From positions 1-15,825 of the forward strand of contig JAFREE010000291.1 in NCBI GenBank assembly GCA_019400425.1: a DNA stretch of 15,825 nt. Reading direction: 5' to 3'. Numbering within the stretch: the first letter of the stretch is position 1; the number at the start of each line of letters is the position of its first letter. Positions 1 to 8,088 of the stretch are shown here, one piece after another. The translations under genes were made by a program, and so were the position numbers. The notes beneath the pieces are model-generated. The model saw only the letters and a list, made by a program, of their open reading frames with translations, made no database searches and was not told the origin of the DNA. The stretch comes from Hymenochaete sp. R1. Its lineage: Eukaryota; Basidiomycota; Agaricomycetes; Hymenochaetales; Hymenochaetaceae.

Positions 1-45
1 GTGCGGAGCGGAGGGGAGGGGTCCGGAGGTCCGGACGGAGCGGAG
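1..45. repeat. GC-rich purine block with inverted repeat at the left edge
   Basis: This G/purine-rich stretch contains the inverted repeat GTCCGGA-GG-TCCGGAC at 21-36, flanked by related copies of GGAGCGGAG on both sides (about 5-13 and 37-45). It lies immediately past the kinase stop codon, which reads leftward, and differs sharply in composition from the kinase exons. It could be the edge of a larger repeat continuing outside the window. Its boundary and family cannot be judged from here. Confidence 0.5.
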
Positions 46-59
46 TTGCCGTATGGGGA

Positions 60-1258
60 TTAGTCGGTTATGACACAATCACGACAAAGACCCTGCAGCG
101 ATTTGTACAAGTAAATTTCGTTCTCCCAAATTGACGAAGGAAACTCTGGAGTGATTTTGTATAACATTGCGCACATGACCTGGAAGTCCGTCATTCCATG
201 GTATGGCCTCTCTTTTGTGCAGAGTTCCTGAAGAACATTTCAGTCAAAGAAAAATCGATAGTGTAGAAACACTTGTAGATTCGAACGTACGTAAATTGTC
301 ATCCCCAAAGCCCAAACGTCGGCCTCTTTGGTGAGAGGAGCACTTGGTGTGAGGGACATGAATAATTCCGGAGCAAAATATTGCATCGTTCCTTTGGGTG
401 TGTTGGAGAGTGTCGCAAGTGATATCGATGGTCGGAGCATTCGTGTAGTACCGAAGTCGCAAATCTTCGCCCTCCTGTCCAATGAGATGACAACATTATC
501 CTACGATCAAGAGCAGGTTAGTTTGTTAACGAATGTATAGTTAAGATCCTTTCTAACAGATTTTATGTCGGAATGAATAATATCCTCTTCATGAAGGTAG
601 CTAAGCCCATTCCCAATGTCCGATATCTGCAACGCTGTGTCAGTACTAAGATTGTAATTAGAACGAGGGAAAGTGAGTACTAACCAGTGCCAAAATTTCT
701 GCCAGATCTAGTTCAAGATGCGCATGAATGAACTCCCAGGCCGTACCGTGGCCCATCCATTCAGATATGATCATAGGATATCCGGTGTCCGCGCAAAAGG
801 CATATCCCAAGAGTGGAAGGATATTCGGATGAATGAGCTTGGACCAAACGAACGTTTCCTTCTCGAAAAACTATGAGAATATAGCTGGTTAGACAGGAAA
901 GGACACCTTACTCGCATAAATGTAATACCTTTTGGCAGTCACTCGTGTCTCTAGACAGTCGCAGGTGCTTGATTGCGACATCGATCTCCCCACGGTCATC
1001 CAGACGACATACTCCTTTGAAGACGTCTGAGTTTCCTCCCCGACACACAACGAACGAAGACCGAGATATTAATCTGCCATGCAAGTCAAGAGGTTTAAGT
1101 CTTAGTAAGACCCTCGTGTCCGTTGTAGGTAGTTCGATCTGGGTGGTAAAAGGTTTTGTGGGTGCGTCAGTAAGGGTGTCCGGAGAACGCTGTTCCTCAT
1201 CACGGATAAGCGACAAGATCTGTTCAGTAGTGGTAATAGGAGTAGCAGCTTTAGCCAT
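60..1258 (-). CDS. Protein kinase, serine/threonine or dual-specificity type (C-lobe end missing)
   Basis: Five exons read on the minus strand: 1258-929, 870-685, 626-558, 500-291 and 227-60. All four introns (54-63 nt) have GT...AG ends and fall between codons; the product is 320 residues. The N-terminal ~65 residues are unassigned. The kinase fold follows: glycine-rich loop GGNSDVFKG (74-82), VAIK lysine K97, then HPNILPLLGYAF of the N-lobe in exon 2. The catalytic loop is HSDIKSDN (190-197), so the usual Arg of HRD is Ser, as often seen in large fungal kinase families. CDFG (209-212), APE (238-240) and DVW (256-258) are present. The protein then stops at ...LCRDCVITD, where related kinases continue through a conserved Trp and an RP motif. 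The loss may be real (truncation or pseudogene), or a further intron may lead outside the window. The start at 1258 was chosen over an in-frame ATG at 1450 because the extra 64 residues are low-complexity and run into promoter-like sequence. The gene is divergent from EXO1. The substrate is unknown. Confidence 0.88.
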
Positions 1259-1508
1259 ATCCAGAGCCGTTGACGCCAAGTGGTAGAGGGATGGGGGAGG
1301 AATGGAGAGGGGATGGACCGGATGGTGACTGGGAAGGTAGGACCTTGAACGCGACGCGGAGCTTGTAAAAGGCGCACGGGGCGGGGCTATAAAATTGTTT
1401 TGTTTTTTAAAAAAAGAAACAGACGCCCGGGATAAGTGATGACCAAGCAAGCTGCGCTATAAATAGAAATCAGCTACAGACAAGACCAATTCCCTTTGTG
1501 CGGCGCGG
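1259..1508. promoter_or_regulatory. Upstream region of the kinase gene
   Basis: About 250 bp lie between the kinase start and the transposon target site. The region has a GC-box-like run GGGGCGGGG (1378-1386), a T6-A7 tract (1403-1415) and the near-palindrome CTATAAATAG (1457-1466), which can be read as a TATA-like element on either strand about 200 bp upstream of the kinase ATG. These are sequence resemblances only; no start site can be placed. Confidence 0.35.
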
Positions 1509-1516
1509 TATTGTAC
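1509..1516. repeat. Target-site duplication, left copy
   Basis: TATTGTAC directly precedes the left terminal inverted repeat of the element at 1517-2065. It matches the sequence directly after the right end (TATTGTAG, 2066-2073) at 7 of 8 positions. An 8-bp duplication is the hallmark of the hAT superfamily. Confidence 0.75.
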
Positions 1517-2065
1517 TAGGGCTGTCAATCCGTTGCATTGCTACGCGTAGTAACTACGCGTAGTGCCCATAATCCCGTAGTCCGTAGTGAGCTATGAGTG
1601 AGTTTGGCAGCCTGTAGTAACGGGTCCTGTAGCCCGTAGTGACGTGAGAAAACATTCCCGTTAACGCGTACACGTAGGACTACGGGTTGCAAAATTTGCA
1701 AGGCAAAGTCGAAACTGTCATGTGACCGTGGAGATTTATATCCAAAAATGGGTGAGTGGCTTCGGCTAAGCTCGACTATTCCGAATTTTAGGTGAGGCCT
1801 CCCCCTTGGGACCACCCGCCGACACCCTTAGGACCACTCGCAAATGGACCGAGCGGGTGGTCCCCATGCGGAGGCATCATATAGGGAGATTCGGGGGTCC
1901 TGCCGACACTGACCCGTAATACGCGTACTACGCGTAGTAACGGGTCCCGTAGCCCGTAGGAGCTCTCAAAACCTACCCGTTACTACAGGTCCCGTAGCCC
2001 GTAATGCACCTGTCCAACTACGTGAAACTACGCGTAGCCCGTTAACGCAACGGAGTACAGCCCTA
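1517..2065. mobile_element. Non-autonomous hAT-like inverted-repeat element (MITE), 549 bp
   Basis: The left end reads TAGGGCTGTCAATCCGTTGC, and the right end, read on the other strand, TAGGGCTGTACTCCGTTGCG. Apart from a small indel in the middle, the terminal repeats agree over about 17 of 20 bases. The element is bounded by an 8-bp duplication with one mismatch. Subterminal zones carry repeated motifs: ACGCGT at 1543, 1556, 1664, 1921, 1930 and 2030 (mostly inside the palindrome CTACGCGTAG), and copies of GTCCCGTAGCCCGTA near 1625, 1944 and 1990. Clustered subterminal motifs are typical transposase-binding sites in hAT elements. There is no transposase ORF, so it would depend on an autonomous relative elsewhere. 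The middle (about 1740-1905) has a different repeat character and may be a separate nested element. Assignment to hAT rests on duplication length and terminus style only. Confidence 0.78.
1794..1902. repeat. Internal GACCACC-rich segment, related to a repeat at the right edge
   Basis: This segment within the element contains GGACCACC-type motifs in both orientations (around 1808, 1830 and 1855) and ends in a 23-bp block (1880-1902) found exactly, in inverted orientation, at 15480-15502. The matching right-edge region also has GACCACCCGC and GAGGCCTCC-like words nearby, so the similarity is wider than the exact block. It is probably a nested or shared module of a dispersed repeat family. Confidence 0.65.
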
Positions 2066-2073
2066 TATTGTAG
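2066..2073. repeat. Target-site duplication, right copy
   Basis: TATTGTAG directly follows the right terminus of the inverted-repeat element and differs from the left copy (TATTGTAC) only at the last base. The single difference suggests an insertion old enough to have gained a mutation. Confidence 0.75.
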
Positions 2074-2290
2074 CCCTCGTGCACGCCCTCAATAAATTGC
2101 CGGTTACTGCCTACATACGCACTGTATGTAACCCTTTCGTAATCGTCCTCAATACCAGATTTGTTGATAGAAAGAGTAATAAGGTGGATGCAGACGGCGT
2201 ACGAAACCTTAAGCAAACGACATCGATTCAAGTTCACAACTTCACACGAAAGCCGTAGCTTTTTTCAACGTGAGGCAATATTTCATCAGG

Positions 2291-2298
2291 TCACGTGA
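2291..2298. promoter_or_regulatory. CACGTG box upstream of EXO1
   Basis: TCACGTGA is a palindrome with the E-box core CACGTG, set in the wider near-palindrome GTCACGTGATC. It lies about 190 bp upstream of the EXO1 ATG. In fungi this core is bound by bHLH factors of the Cbf1/Pho4 type. The site is plausible from position and symmetry, but which factor uses it is inference. Confidence 0.45.
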
Positions 2299-2481
2299 TC
2301 GTGTTTGATCCGCGTGCTGCGTGCGTACCTTGGATTCGCGTCGGCAACCTGAAGACAAGAACAGAAGGGGACGTGCCACTCGACCTCTACCACCTCTCTT
2401 TCTCCTCTGACCGAATCTTCGGCCCTCACATCTGCGACACCCTCAAGACGACGTATTCTCAGTGGGACTCTCCTGAGGCTA

Positions 2482-5379
2482 ATGGGAATTCAGGGCTTAC
2501 TCCCTCTTCTCAAGCCCATCCAGCGGCAGCGTCACCTATCGGACCTCTCTGGCCAGACCATTGCCGTAGACGCATACGTATGGCTTCATCGCGGGGCATA
2601 CGCATGCGCTCCCGAGCTCGCTCAAGGGAAACCAACTAGACGCTACGTGGACTTTTGCATGGCAAGGATACGTCTTCTCCGTCATCATGGTGTCGCCCCG
2701 TATCTCGTTTTTGACGGTGGCCCGCTTCCTGCTAAGCTTGGGACGGAAAAGGAACGGGAGAAACGCAGAGTTGAAAATATGAGGAAGGCGAACGAGCTTA
2801 TGGCAAAAGGGAAGGAGACCCAAGCTAGAGAGTTCTATGTGAAATGTGTGGACGTCACCCCGCAAATGGCGTACCAGGTCATCAAGGTGCGTTACGAATC
2901 ATTCAAACTTGAGCGCCTCTTTTCTAAACGCAAATTAAGGCTCTTAAGGCTGATAACATTCCTTATGTGGTAGCACCATACGAAGCTGACGCTCAACTCG
3001 CATACCTGGAGCGCATGAATATTGTCGACGGCATTCTTACGGAGGACTCTGACCTCCTCGTCTTTGGGTGCCGGAATGTCTTTTTTAAGTTGGACACAGT
3101 CTCCGCTTCTGTCGTTCATATTCCACGATCCGAATTCGGCTCTCCAGCCCTTTCTGCGGAATCGTTCTCCCTCATTGGCTGGTCCGACGCGCAATTTCGG
3201 TGGATGGCGATGCTAAGTGGTTGCGATTATCTACCCAGTATCCCGGGTGTAGGACTCAGAACTGCATACCAATTGTTGAAAAAACACAAGTCTGTCGACA
3301 GAACCGTGAAGATGATACGACTCGAAGGCAAGAAGTCAGTTCCTCGGGGTTATGTTGAAGCGTTCCAGCTCGCGGAAAAAGTGTTTCTTCACCAGCGTGT
3401 CTTCGATCCGCTCGACGAGAAGCTCGTTTATCTCGCAGAACCGGACAGCGAAGCTGGACTTTGCGAAGAAGCCGAAAAATATATCGGGCCGTATGTGCTT
3501 TTCTATATTCAATGTGTAACTCAGGATTCAACTTTCGGTTGCAGAGCCCTAGATGCGAAGCTTGCAAAGCAAATAGCTGAAGGGACGGTGTGCCCAATTT
3601 CTTTGGAAGAAATGATTGATATCAATCCAAAATTCACACCGAGGTCGTCTAACGCATTGCCTCTGAAGGAGCGCAACTCAAATGCAGCTCAGATTCAGAC
3701 ACCCCAACCAAAGAAGACCGGTGGTCTTCTTTCATACTTCAGTGAGATTTCTGTTCCGTTACGAAGAATGGAATATTCAATTCTTCGTTTAGCTCCCGCA
3801 CCCAGGCCAGCGTCACCTAAGAAGAAAGCAACTCCCAAGTCCGTTCCCGTGAACGTGGGGAAGGCTTCCGGAAAACGTACCCTCGTAGAAGTCATGGAGC
3901 AAGACATGGTTACCAAGAAGAAGAGATTGTCAGAAGTGGAAGACCGGCGTGCCTCCACGAGCAAATTCTTTTCTAGCAACTCTTCGAATGGTATCTTCGC
4001 AAACAAGGAAAATATGCCCGGTCAGCTTTCGTTGCAACAAGACGACGACGACGTGGCAGAAGTGTGGGATCCAGTAACTCAAGAAGATGGGTATCTTTCA
4101 CCCTCCCCGCCCTGCTCTCGAAACGCCACCCCCGATCTGTCTTCACCGACTCTTACCCAAACAAGGTCGATCCCGTATCGTAGAGGCTCGCCCACGCAAG
4201 ATATCTCGACCCAAGACCTTGTTGAACATATACTTGTTCGAGGATCATCGGAACCAGCTCCGGAGCTTGAGGATTGCGTTCTTGGACCAGACCTTTCTGC
4301 CAACTTTGGAGAAGCTGAATTTGATGAAGAGGATGGACTGGCGTTAGGAGAAGCTGATGACGCGAGCAGTGAGATTCTGTGTTGGGAAGAGCGTTCGGAG
4401 GATGGTGATGCTCGGGGCTCGGAAACACCCCCGTCATCTATCGAGCCTTCTCAACAGTGAGCACTTCCCCGACTCTTCCAAGCAACTATTCCTAAAATTC
4501 TTTCGGTAGAGTTCTAGATTTTGATGACGTTTGCGAGGACGTTCAGAGCGTGCACGCGAGATTGGCGCAGAAATGGAAAGCTGCTTTTTCGCTGCAGACT
4601 CCCCCAGCGGCCACAAAAGTGAACGCTTCCCTGAACTCGCCTACTCCCCTGAGTCGAACAGTAAGTGCGATATCATTATGTTTCTCATTGATGACGATTG
4701 TTATCTGTGATGGTTTTTTTTCGATCAGCATCTATCACTCATCTTGCTCCGCCTCCCGATTTTCATATCTCATTAAATTCCTTCATACTGACCACGTTGC
4801 TTTCTCTATTGGTCTAGGTCTCATCAACTCATCGGAAAATTGGGGATAACGCCGTTCGAACGTCGTCGCCCTCGACACGACGGGTGTCTGCGCGGTCATA
4901 TTCAACAAGGACACTAAGCAAGCCTAGGACATCGGACCCTTACCCAATTCCTTATCGACGAAGTCAGCCGGGTTCTACGTCAGAAATGCCGAACGGTGCA
5001 GAAATCATAGATAAAGCTAATTATACAACCGCATTTACGGCTGCCAGTACTCAAGACAGTCCCAGTTCGAGCTCAGCTTCCATTCGTGCAGTTGCGGGAT
5101 CTCGGTCAGCCCCGATAGGTATCGAGGATGAGGGGGTGGAAGAAGGTGAAGACGTGGTGAGGGCGGTGGATGTAGATGAGATCGAGGAGGAGCGGGAGGA
5201 GATCTGTATTGGAGTGGCCGCGGCGACGAGTTGTCGGGGGAGACTCCAATCATTCAGGTTAGCCCCGGTTCTTTTCCTTTTCGCTGAATGCAAACTGCAT
5301 CAGCGGGTCGGGATGCTCAATTTGTTTTGTTTTGTTTTATTCATCATTGTGATATCTTGTTTCCAGGTTCAACAGCTAG
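2482..5379 (+). CDS. EXO1: Exonuclease 1 (Rad2/XPG family 5'-3' exonuclease and flap endonuclease)
   Basis: Exons: 2482-2886, 2940-4456, 4510-4660, 4818-5257 and 5367-5379, giving 841 residues, or 824 if a likely 51-nt in-frame intron at 3742-3792 is also removed. The XPG-N domain starts at Met1 with GIQGLL, as in all family members. The metal-binding acids are all present: D30, D78, E150, D152 (PYEADAQLAYL), D171, D173 (TEDSDLLVFG) and D231 (SGCDYLPSIPGVG), followed by the helix-two-turn-helix. EXO1 resects DNA 5' to 3' in mismatch repair, double-strand-break processing and meiosis, in the nucleus. The C-terminal half is Ser/Lys/acid-rich and poorly conserved, as usual, with a PCNA-box-like TGGLLSYF (395-402), basic patches KKKATPK and KKKR, a KENMP degron-like motif (K491) and an acidic stretch before intron 3. 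Intron 4 is long (157 nt). The last exon encodes only the end of ...SFRFNS; without that splice the ORF would run to 5393. The family is certain; the 3' end is less so. Confidence 0.96.
3742..3792 (+). other. Probable in-frame 51-nt intron inside EXO1 exon 2
   Basis: GTGAGA at 3742 and TTTAG at 3788-3792 bound exactly 51 nt. Removal changes ...LLSYF-SEISVPLRR... to ...LLSYF-TPAPRPASP..., which reads more naturally beside the PCNA-box-like motif and the following Pro/Lys-rich linker. The stretch is AT-richer than its flanks. Because the length is divisible by three and there is no internal stop, retention would add 17 residues without a frameshift, so the ORF alone cannot decide. No strong branch site is seen. 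Confidence 0.55.
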
Positions 5380-5662
5380 AGAGGGAGGGATGATCAAATG
5401 AGATGCGTTGCGTCGGAATGGCGGGCGACTGAGAGGAAGGTTTCATCCCCCTCCCTTCCAGCGCGAGTGTCTTCAAATGGCCCACGACCTTTGTGCGGCG
5501 CTACGAGCACGAGCACGTCCACTTCTCCGAACAGTTCTTCTTGCGGACGATGAGCGCTCTCCGCGGTGAGCATGACTTGATGAAAGCGATCGAGGTAGAT
5601 TGTGGATTGACTCTGTATATATCATATCTCATGGCGCCCAAATCCCGCTGGCCCCCGCCGTA

Positions 5663-5690
5663 GTCCACGTCCACGTCCACGTCCACGTCC
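5663..5690. repeat. Hexamer array (GTCCAC), 4.7 copies
   Basis: Perfect tandem copies of GTCCAC, ending GTCC. Confidence 0.9.
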
Positions 5691-5804
5691 GCCTCTCCAC
5701 TCTTTCAAACGCCATCTCACTCTTGTCATCTTTCATCTCCCCCAAATCGGGTTTATGACCATCCCGATGCACCCGCTGTTCCTCCGGTTTCCGGCCCCCT
5801 CCAG

Positions 5805-5818
5805 CCCCCCCCCCCCCC
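5805..5818. repeat. C14 homopolymer
   Basis: Fourteen consecutive C within a C-rich context; prone to slippage and sequencing-length error. Confidence 0.85.
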
Positions 5819-6071
5819 ACCCAACCTAAACTCCTCGACGAAAAAATCACGCCTGCTGAAGCGGACTTTGACTACTGGAACGGCGCCGGAGAGTTTCAGG
5901 TTTGTATTCTTATTCTTGTATGTTATATCGAACGTTTTGGTATTGGTATTGGTAATATCGGGAAGCGGAAAGGGGAAAAAAGTTAGGAGGAAGGAAGGGA
6001 GGAGGAAGGGAAGGGAGGGGAAATGTGGTGACTTTGATTGAGGCACGCGCGAACGTGGTGATATTTGGGTT

Positions 6072-6113
6072 GGGATGGGTCGACGTCGACGGTAACCTTA
6101 CCGCATCCCATCC
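6072..6113. repeat. Nested palindromes and hairpins
   Basis: The arms GGATGGG (6072-6078) and CCCATCC (6107-6113) enclose the perfect 12-bp palindrome GTCGACGTCGAC (6079-6090) and the hairpin GGTAA-CC-TTACC (6091-6102). Confidence 0.7.
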
Positions 6114-6127
6114 TATCGCGTCGGTAT

Positions 6128-6150
6128 CTCCACCTCCACCTCCACCTCCA
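6128..6150. repeat. Hexamer array (CTCCAC), about 4 copies
   Basis: Tandem CTCCAC units; the same bases encode a proline run in one frame, which explains a spurious long ORF here. Confidence 0.9.
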
Positions 6151-6327
6151 TCGTCGTCGCATTTTCACCTCACCTCACTTCAAAACTTTATCGTATATTG
6201 TATATCGTTTATCGTATCGCTCATTCGTGTTTTGTTCGCCCTCGCCCTCGCGTTTTCGTCATCACGCGTCTTGCTGTGCCGTGCCCTGTCCACCACTTAC
6301 ACTCAGCGCTCACTAGCACGCCTTCGT

Positions 6328-6364
6328 CCAATCCAATCCAATCCGACCAATCCGACCAATCCGA
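6328..6364. repeat. CCAAT-containing tandem repeats
   Basis: CCAAT-type pentamers pass into two copies of the octamer CCAATCCGA-like unit. This creates five CCAAT words, which could mimic a CCAAT-binding site, but they are explained by the repeat. Confidence 0.75.
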
Positions 6365-7061
6365 ACACACTAGCACTGCCCATGGCTAAACCATTCATTC
6401 AAACCCGGCGTCTACCTTTCCCTTACTTCCCTCGTTGCGATCATCTTTCGGCATCCGGAGCACGCGAATGGGCGATGGGAGCGGTGGGAGAGGTCGAACG
6501 GGGGACCGGAGGACGCTAGTGGCGTCGAGATGTGCAATGTGGCTGATCGATCGGGTGATTGAGTTGGTTGCTTGGGTCATCCCTCTCCATTTCTTCGTTA
6601 AGGCGTTAAGGCGTTTATTTTTCTTTCCTTTCGTCGTGCTTTTTTTGCTTGATTGTTGGATGTTGGTCGGTCCTGGATGTGTCTTGGAAACTCATTAATA
6701 TTGCATCACACATACACGTAGAGAAACGGATGATGAAGGCTATCGTAACGTTATCGAGTCCCTGCCCCCCCCTTTTACATCTTACATCTTTTTGTTAGCC
6801 TTTTCAGTTACTGCATCTGCATCTGCACCCGGTACGATACGACAATTTGCTTTTGAACCGCTTTCCCGCTTTACCGGACCCCGTTATTCGTCGGCTGTTA
6901 GGTGCTAGTTGTTATTCCACTGGCATCGGCACCGGCAGACAAGTTCGCCGATACTTTCGGAATTGCGTCCTTTTCATCTCGCTGTTCTTTCTGAATTCCT
7001 CCGCAGAAGTCGTTTGTTTGTGTAGATGTATAGATGGATATATGTACGTACGTTATCGATG

Positions 7062-7086
7062 TCGGTATCGGTATCGGTATCGGTAT
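7062..7086. repeat. Hexamer array (TCGGTA), about 4 copies
   Basis: Tandem TCGGTA units, preceded by an ACGTACGTACGT-like stretch and followed by a TTAATATTAATATT repeat. Confidence 0.9.
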
Positions 7087-7448
7087 TGGGAACGTTAATA
7101 TTAATATTGATATATGGGAATGGTAGTTTTGGCTTCGGCTTCGTCGTGTGTTCGTGTGTTCGTGGCCGCACACCGCACCGCACGAAGAGAGTGTGAGTGT
7201 GTGTTTTTGGATAGATGTTGCAAAGAGCCAGTGGTGGGGGAGGGGGGGGATCACCGCTTGAAGAGGGGGTTTAATATGCAGGTAGGTAGGTTCAGCGAGT
7301 CGGCGTCCGTTTGGGTATCCCACAGAACTTCAGTACCACAGCACCGGCAACACCAGCCTGAGCAGTCTTCTACAGTGCACATGTAGTAATTTCATGATTG
7401 TTAGCTCTTGAACTTAACCCGTCTCGTTCGCGATTCGCGGTTCCTGCG

Positions 7449-7504
7449 TTATTAGTTATTAGTTATTAGTTATTGGCTCTTGGTTCTTGGTTCTTGGTTC
7501 TTGG
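7449..7504. repeat. Eight-unit drifting heptamer array
   Basis: Eight uninterrupted 7-mers in register: three TTATTAG, one TTATTGG, one CTCTTGG and three TTCTTGG. The unit sequence changes in small steps while the 7-bp register is kept. Confidence 0.92.
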
Positions 7505-7663
7505 TTTCTCGAAGCGAAGGCTGCGCGTAGGTCGTTCTTGTTTTCGCTCCGAGTCGAATCGAGTCTTTGAGTCTTGTGGGTGATGGCATATGACTCGTAT
7601 CGTATCAACAGATGATTGAGCTGTGGGAATGAAATGAGATGGAGGATGGGCGGGATTCGCCAT

Positions 7664-7681
7664 CCTGAGCCTGAGCCTGAG
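7664..7681. repeat. Hexamer array (CCTGAG), 3 copies
   Basis: Three perfect CCTGAG units, just before the GAAGCCT heptamer array. Confidence 0.9.
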
Positions 7682-7689
7682 TGCGCGTT

Positions 7690-7723
7690 GAAGCCTGAAG
7701 CCTGAAGCCTGAAGCCTGAAGCC
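7690..7723. repeat. Heptamer array (GAAGCCT), 4.9 copies
   Basis: Perfect tandem GAAGCCT units, the last lacking its final T. Confidence 0.93.
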
Positions 7724-7759
7724 AAAGTCAGAGGCAAAGTTTGAAAGTACCGAGCGCCC

Positions 7760-7785
7760 CACGACCCGCGACCCACGACCCGCGA
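7760..7785. repeat. Heptamer/14-mer array (CACGACC / CGCGACC)
   Basis: CACGACC and CGCGACC alternate in 7-bp register, so the array can be read as almost two copies of a 14-mer. Confidence 0.85.
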
Positions 7786-7885
7786 TAGCGCGTTATTGCG
7801 TTCGTTGATTCGATTTTGGTTTTAATTTGTGTCTGACGGGCTGTGCTTGACGGCTGACAGACAGCTGTGTTCGACTCACAAGTCG

Positions 7886-7901
7886 TTGATATCGATATCA
7901 A
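7886..7901. repeat. Perfect 16-bp palindrome
   Basis: TTGATATCGATATCAA equals its own reverse complement across all 16 bases. Confidence 0.9.
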
Positions 7902-7956
7902 TGTCGAGTGGAACTTGGGATTTGGAATGGGTAGGAGTAGTAGGCCGGCGGGTACT

Positions 7957-8010
7957 GTCAGCGTCAGCGTCAGTGGCAGTGGCAGTGGCAGTGGCAGTGG
8001 CAGAGGCGGT
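7957..8010. repeat. Nine-unit drifting hexamer array
   Basis: Nine 6-mers in register: GTCAGC twice, GTCAGT, GGCAGT four times, GGCAGA, GGCGGT. As in the heptamer array at 7449, neighbouring units differ by one base or are identical. Confidence 0.92.
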
Positions 8011-8043
8011 ACGGTACCGGGACCGATACCCTGTGAGACTACT

Positions 8044-8071
8044 GAGATGAGATGAGATGAGATGAGATGAG
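8044..8071. repeat. Pentamer array (GAGAT), 5.6 copies
   Basis: Perfect GAGAT tandem units. Confidence 0.92.
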
Positions 8072-8088
8072 CCTGAGGTGGGTCGAAT

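Noticed and set aside
1525..1815. 96-codon minus-strand open frame in the transposon, considered as a transposase fragment
   Set aside because: No transposase motif; it reads through subterminal repeats and the GACCACC module.
6025..6519. 164-codon plus-strand open frame with a hydrophobic stretch
   Set aside because: It crosses CTCCAC, CCAAT and other tandem arrays; the proline and Asn-Pro-Thr runs are repeat translations. No domain or plausible splice context.
7449..7723. Closely spaced short repeats considered as a CRISPR-like array
   Set aside because: Repeats are contiguous with no unique spacers, units are only 6-7 bp, and the genome is eukaryotic.
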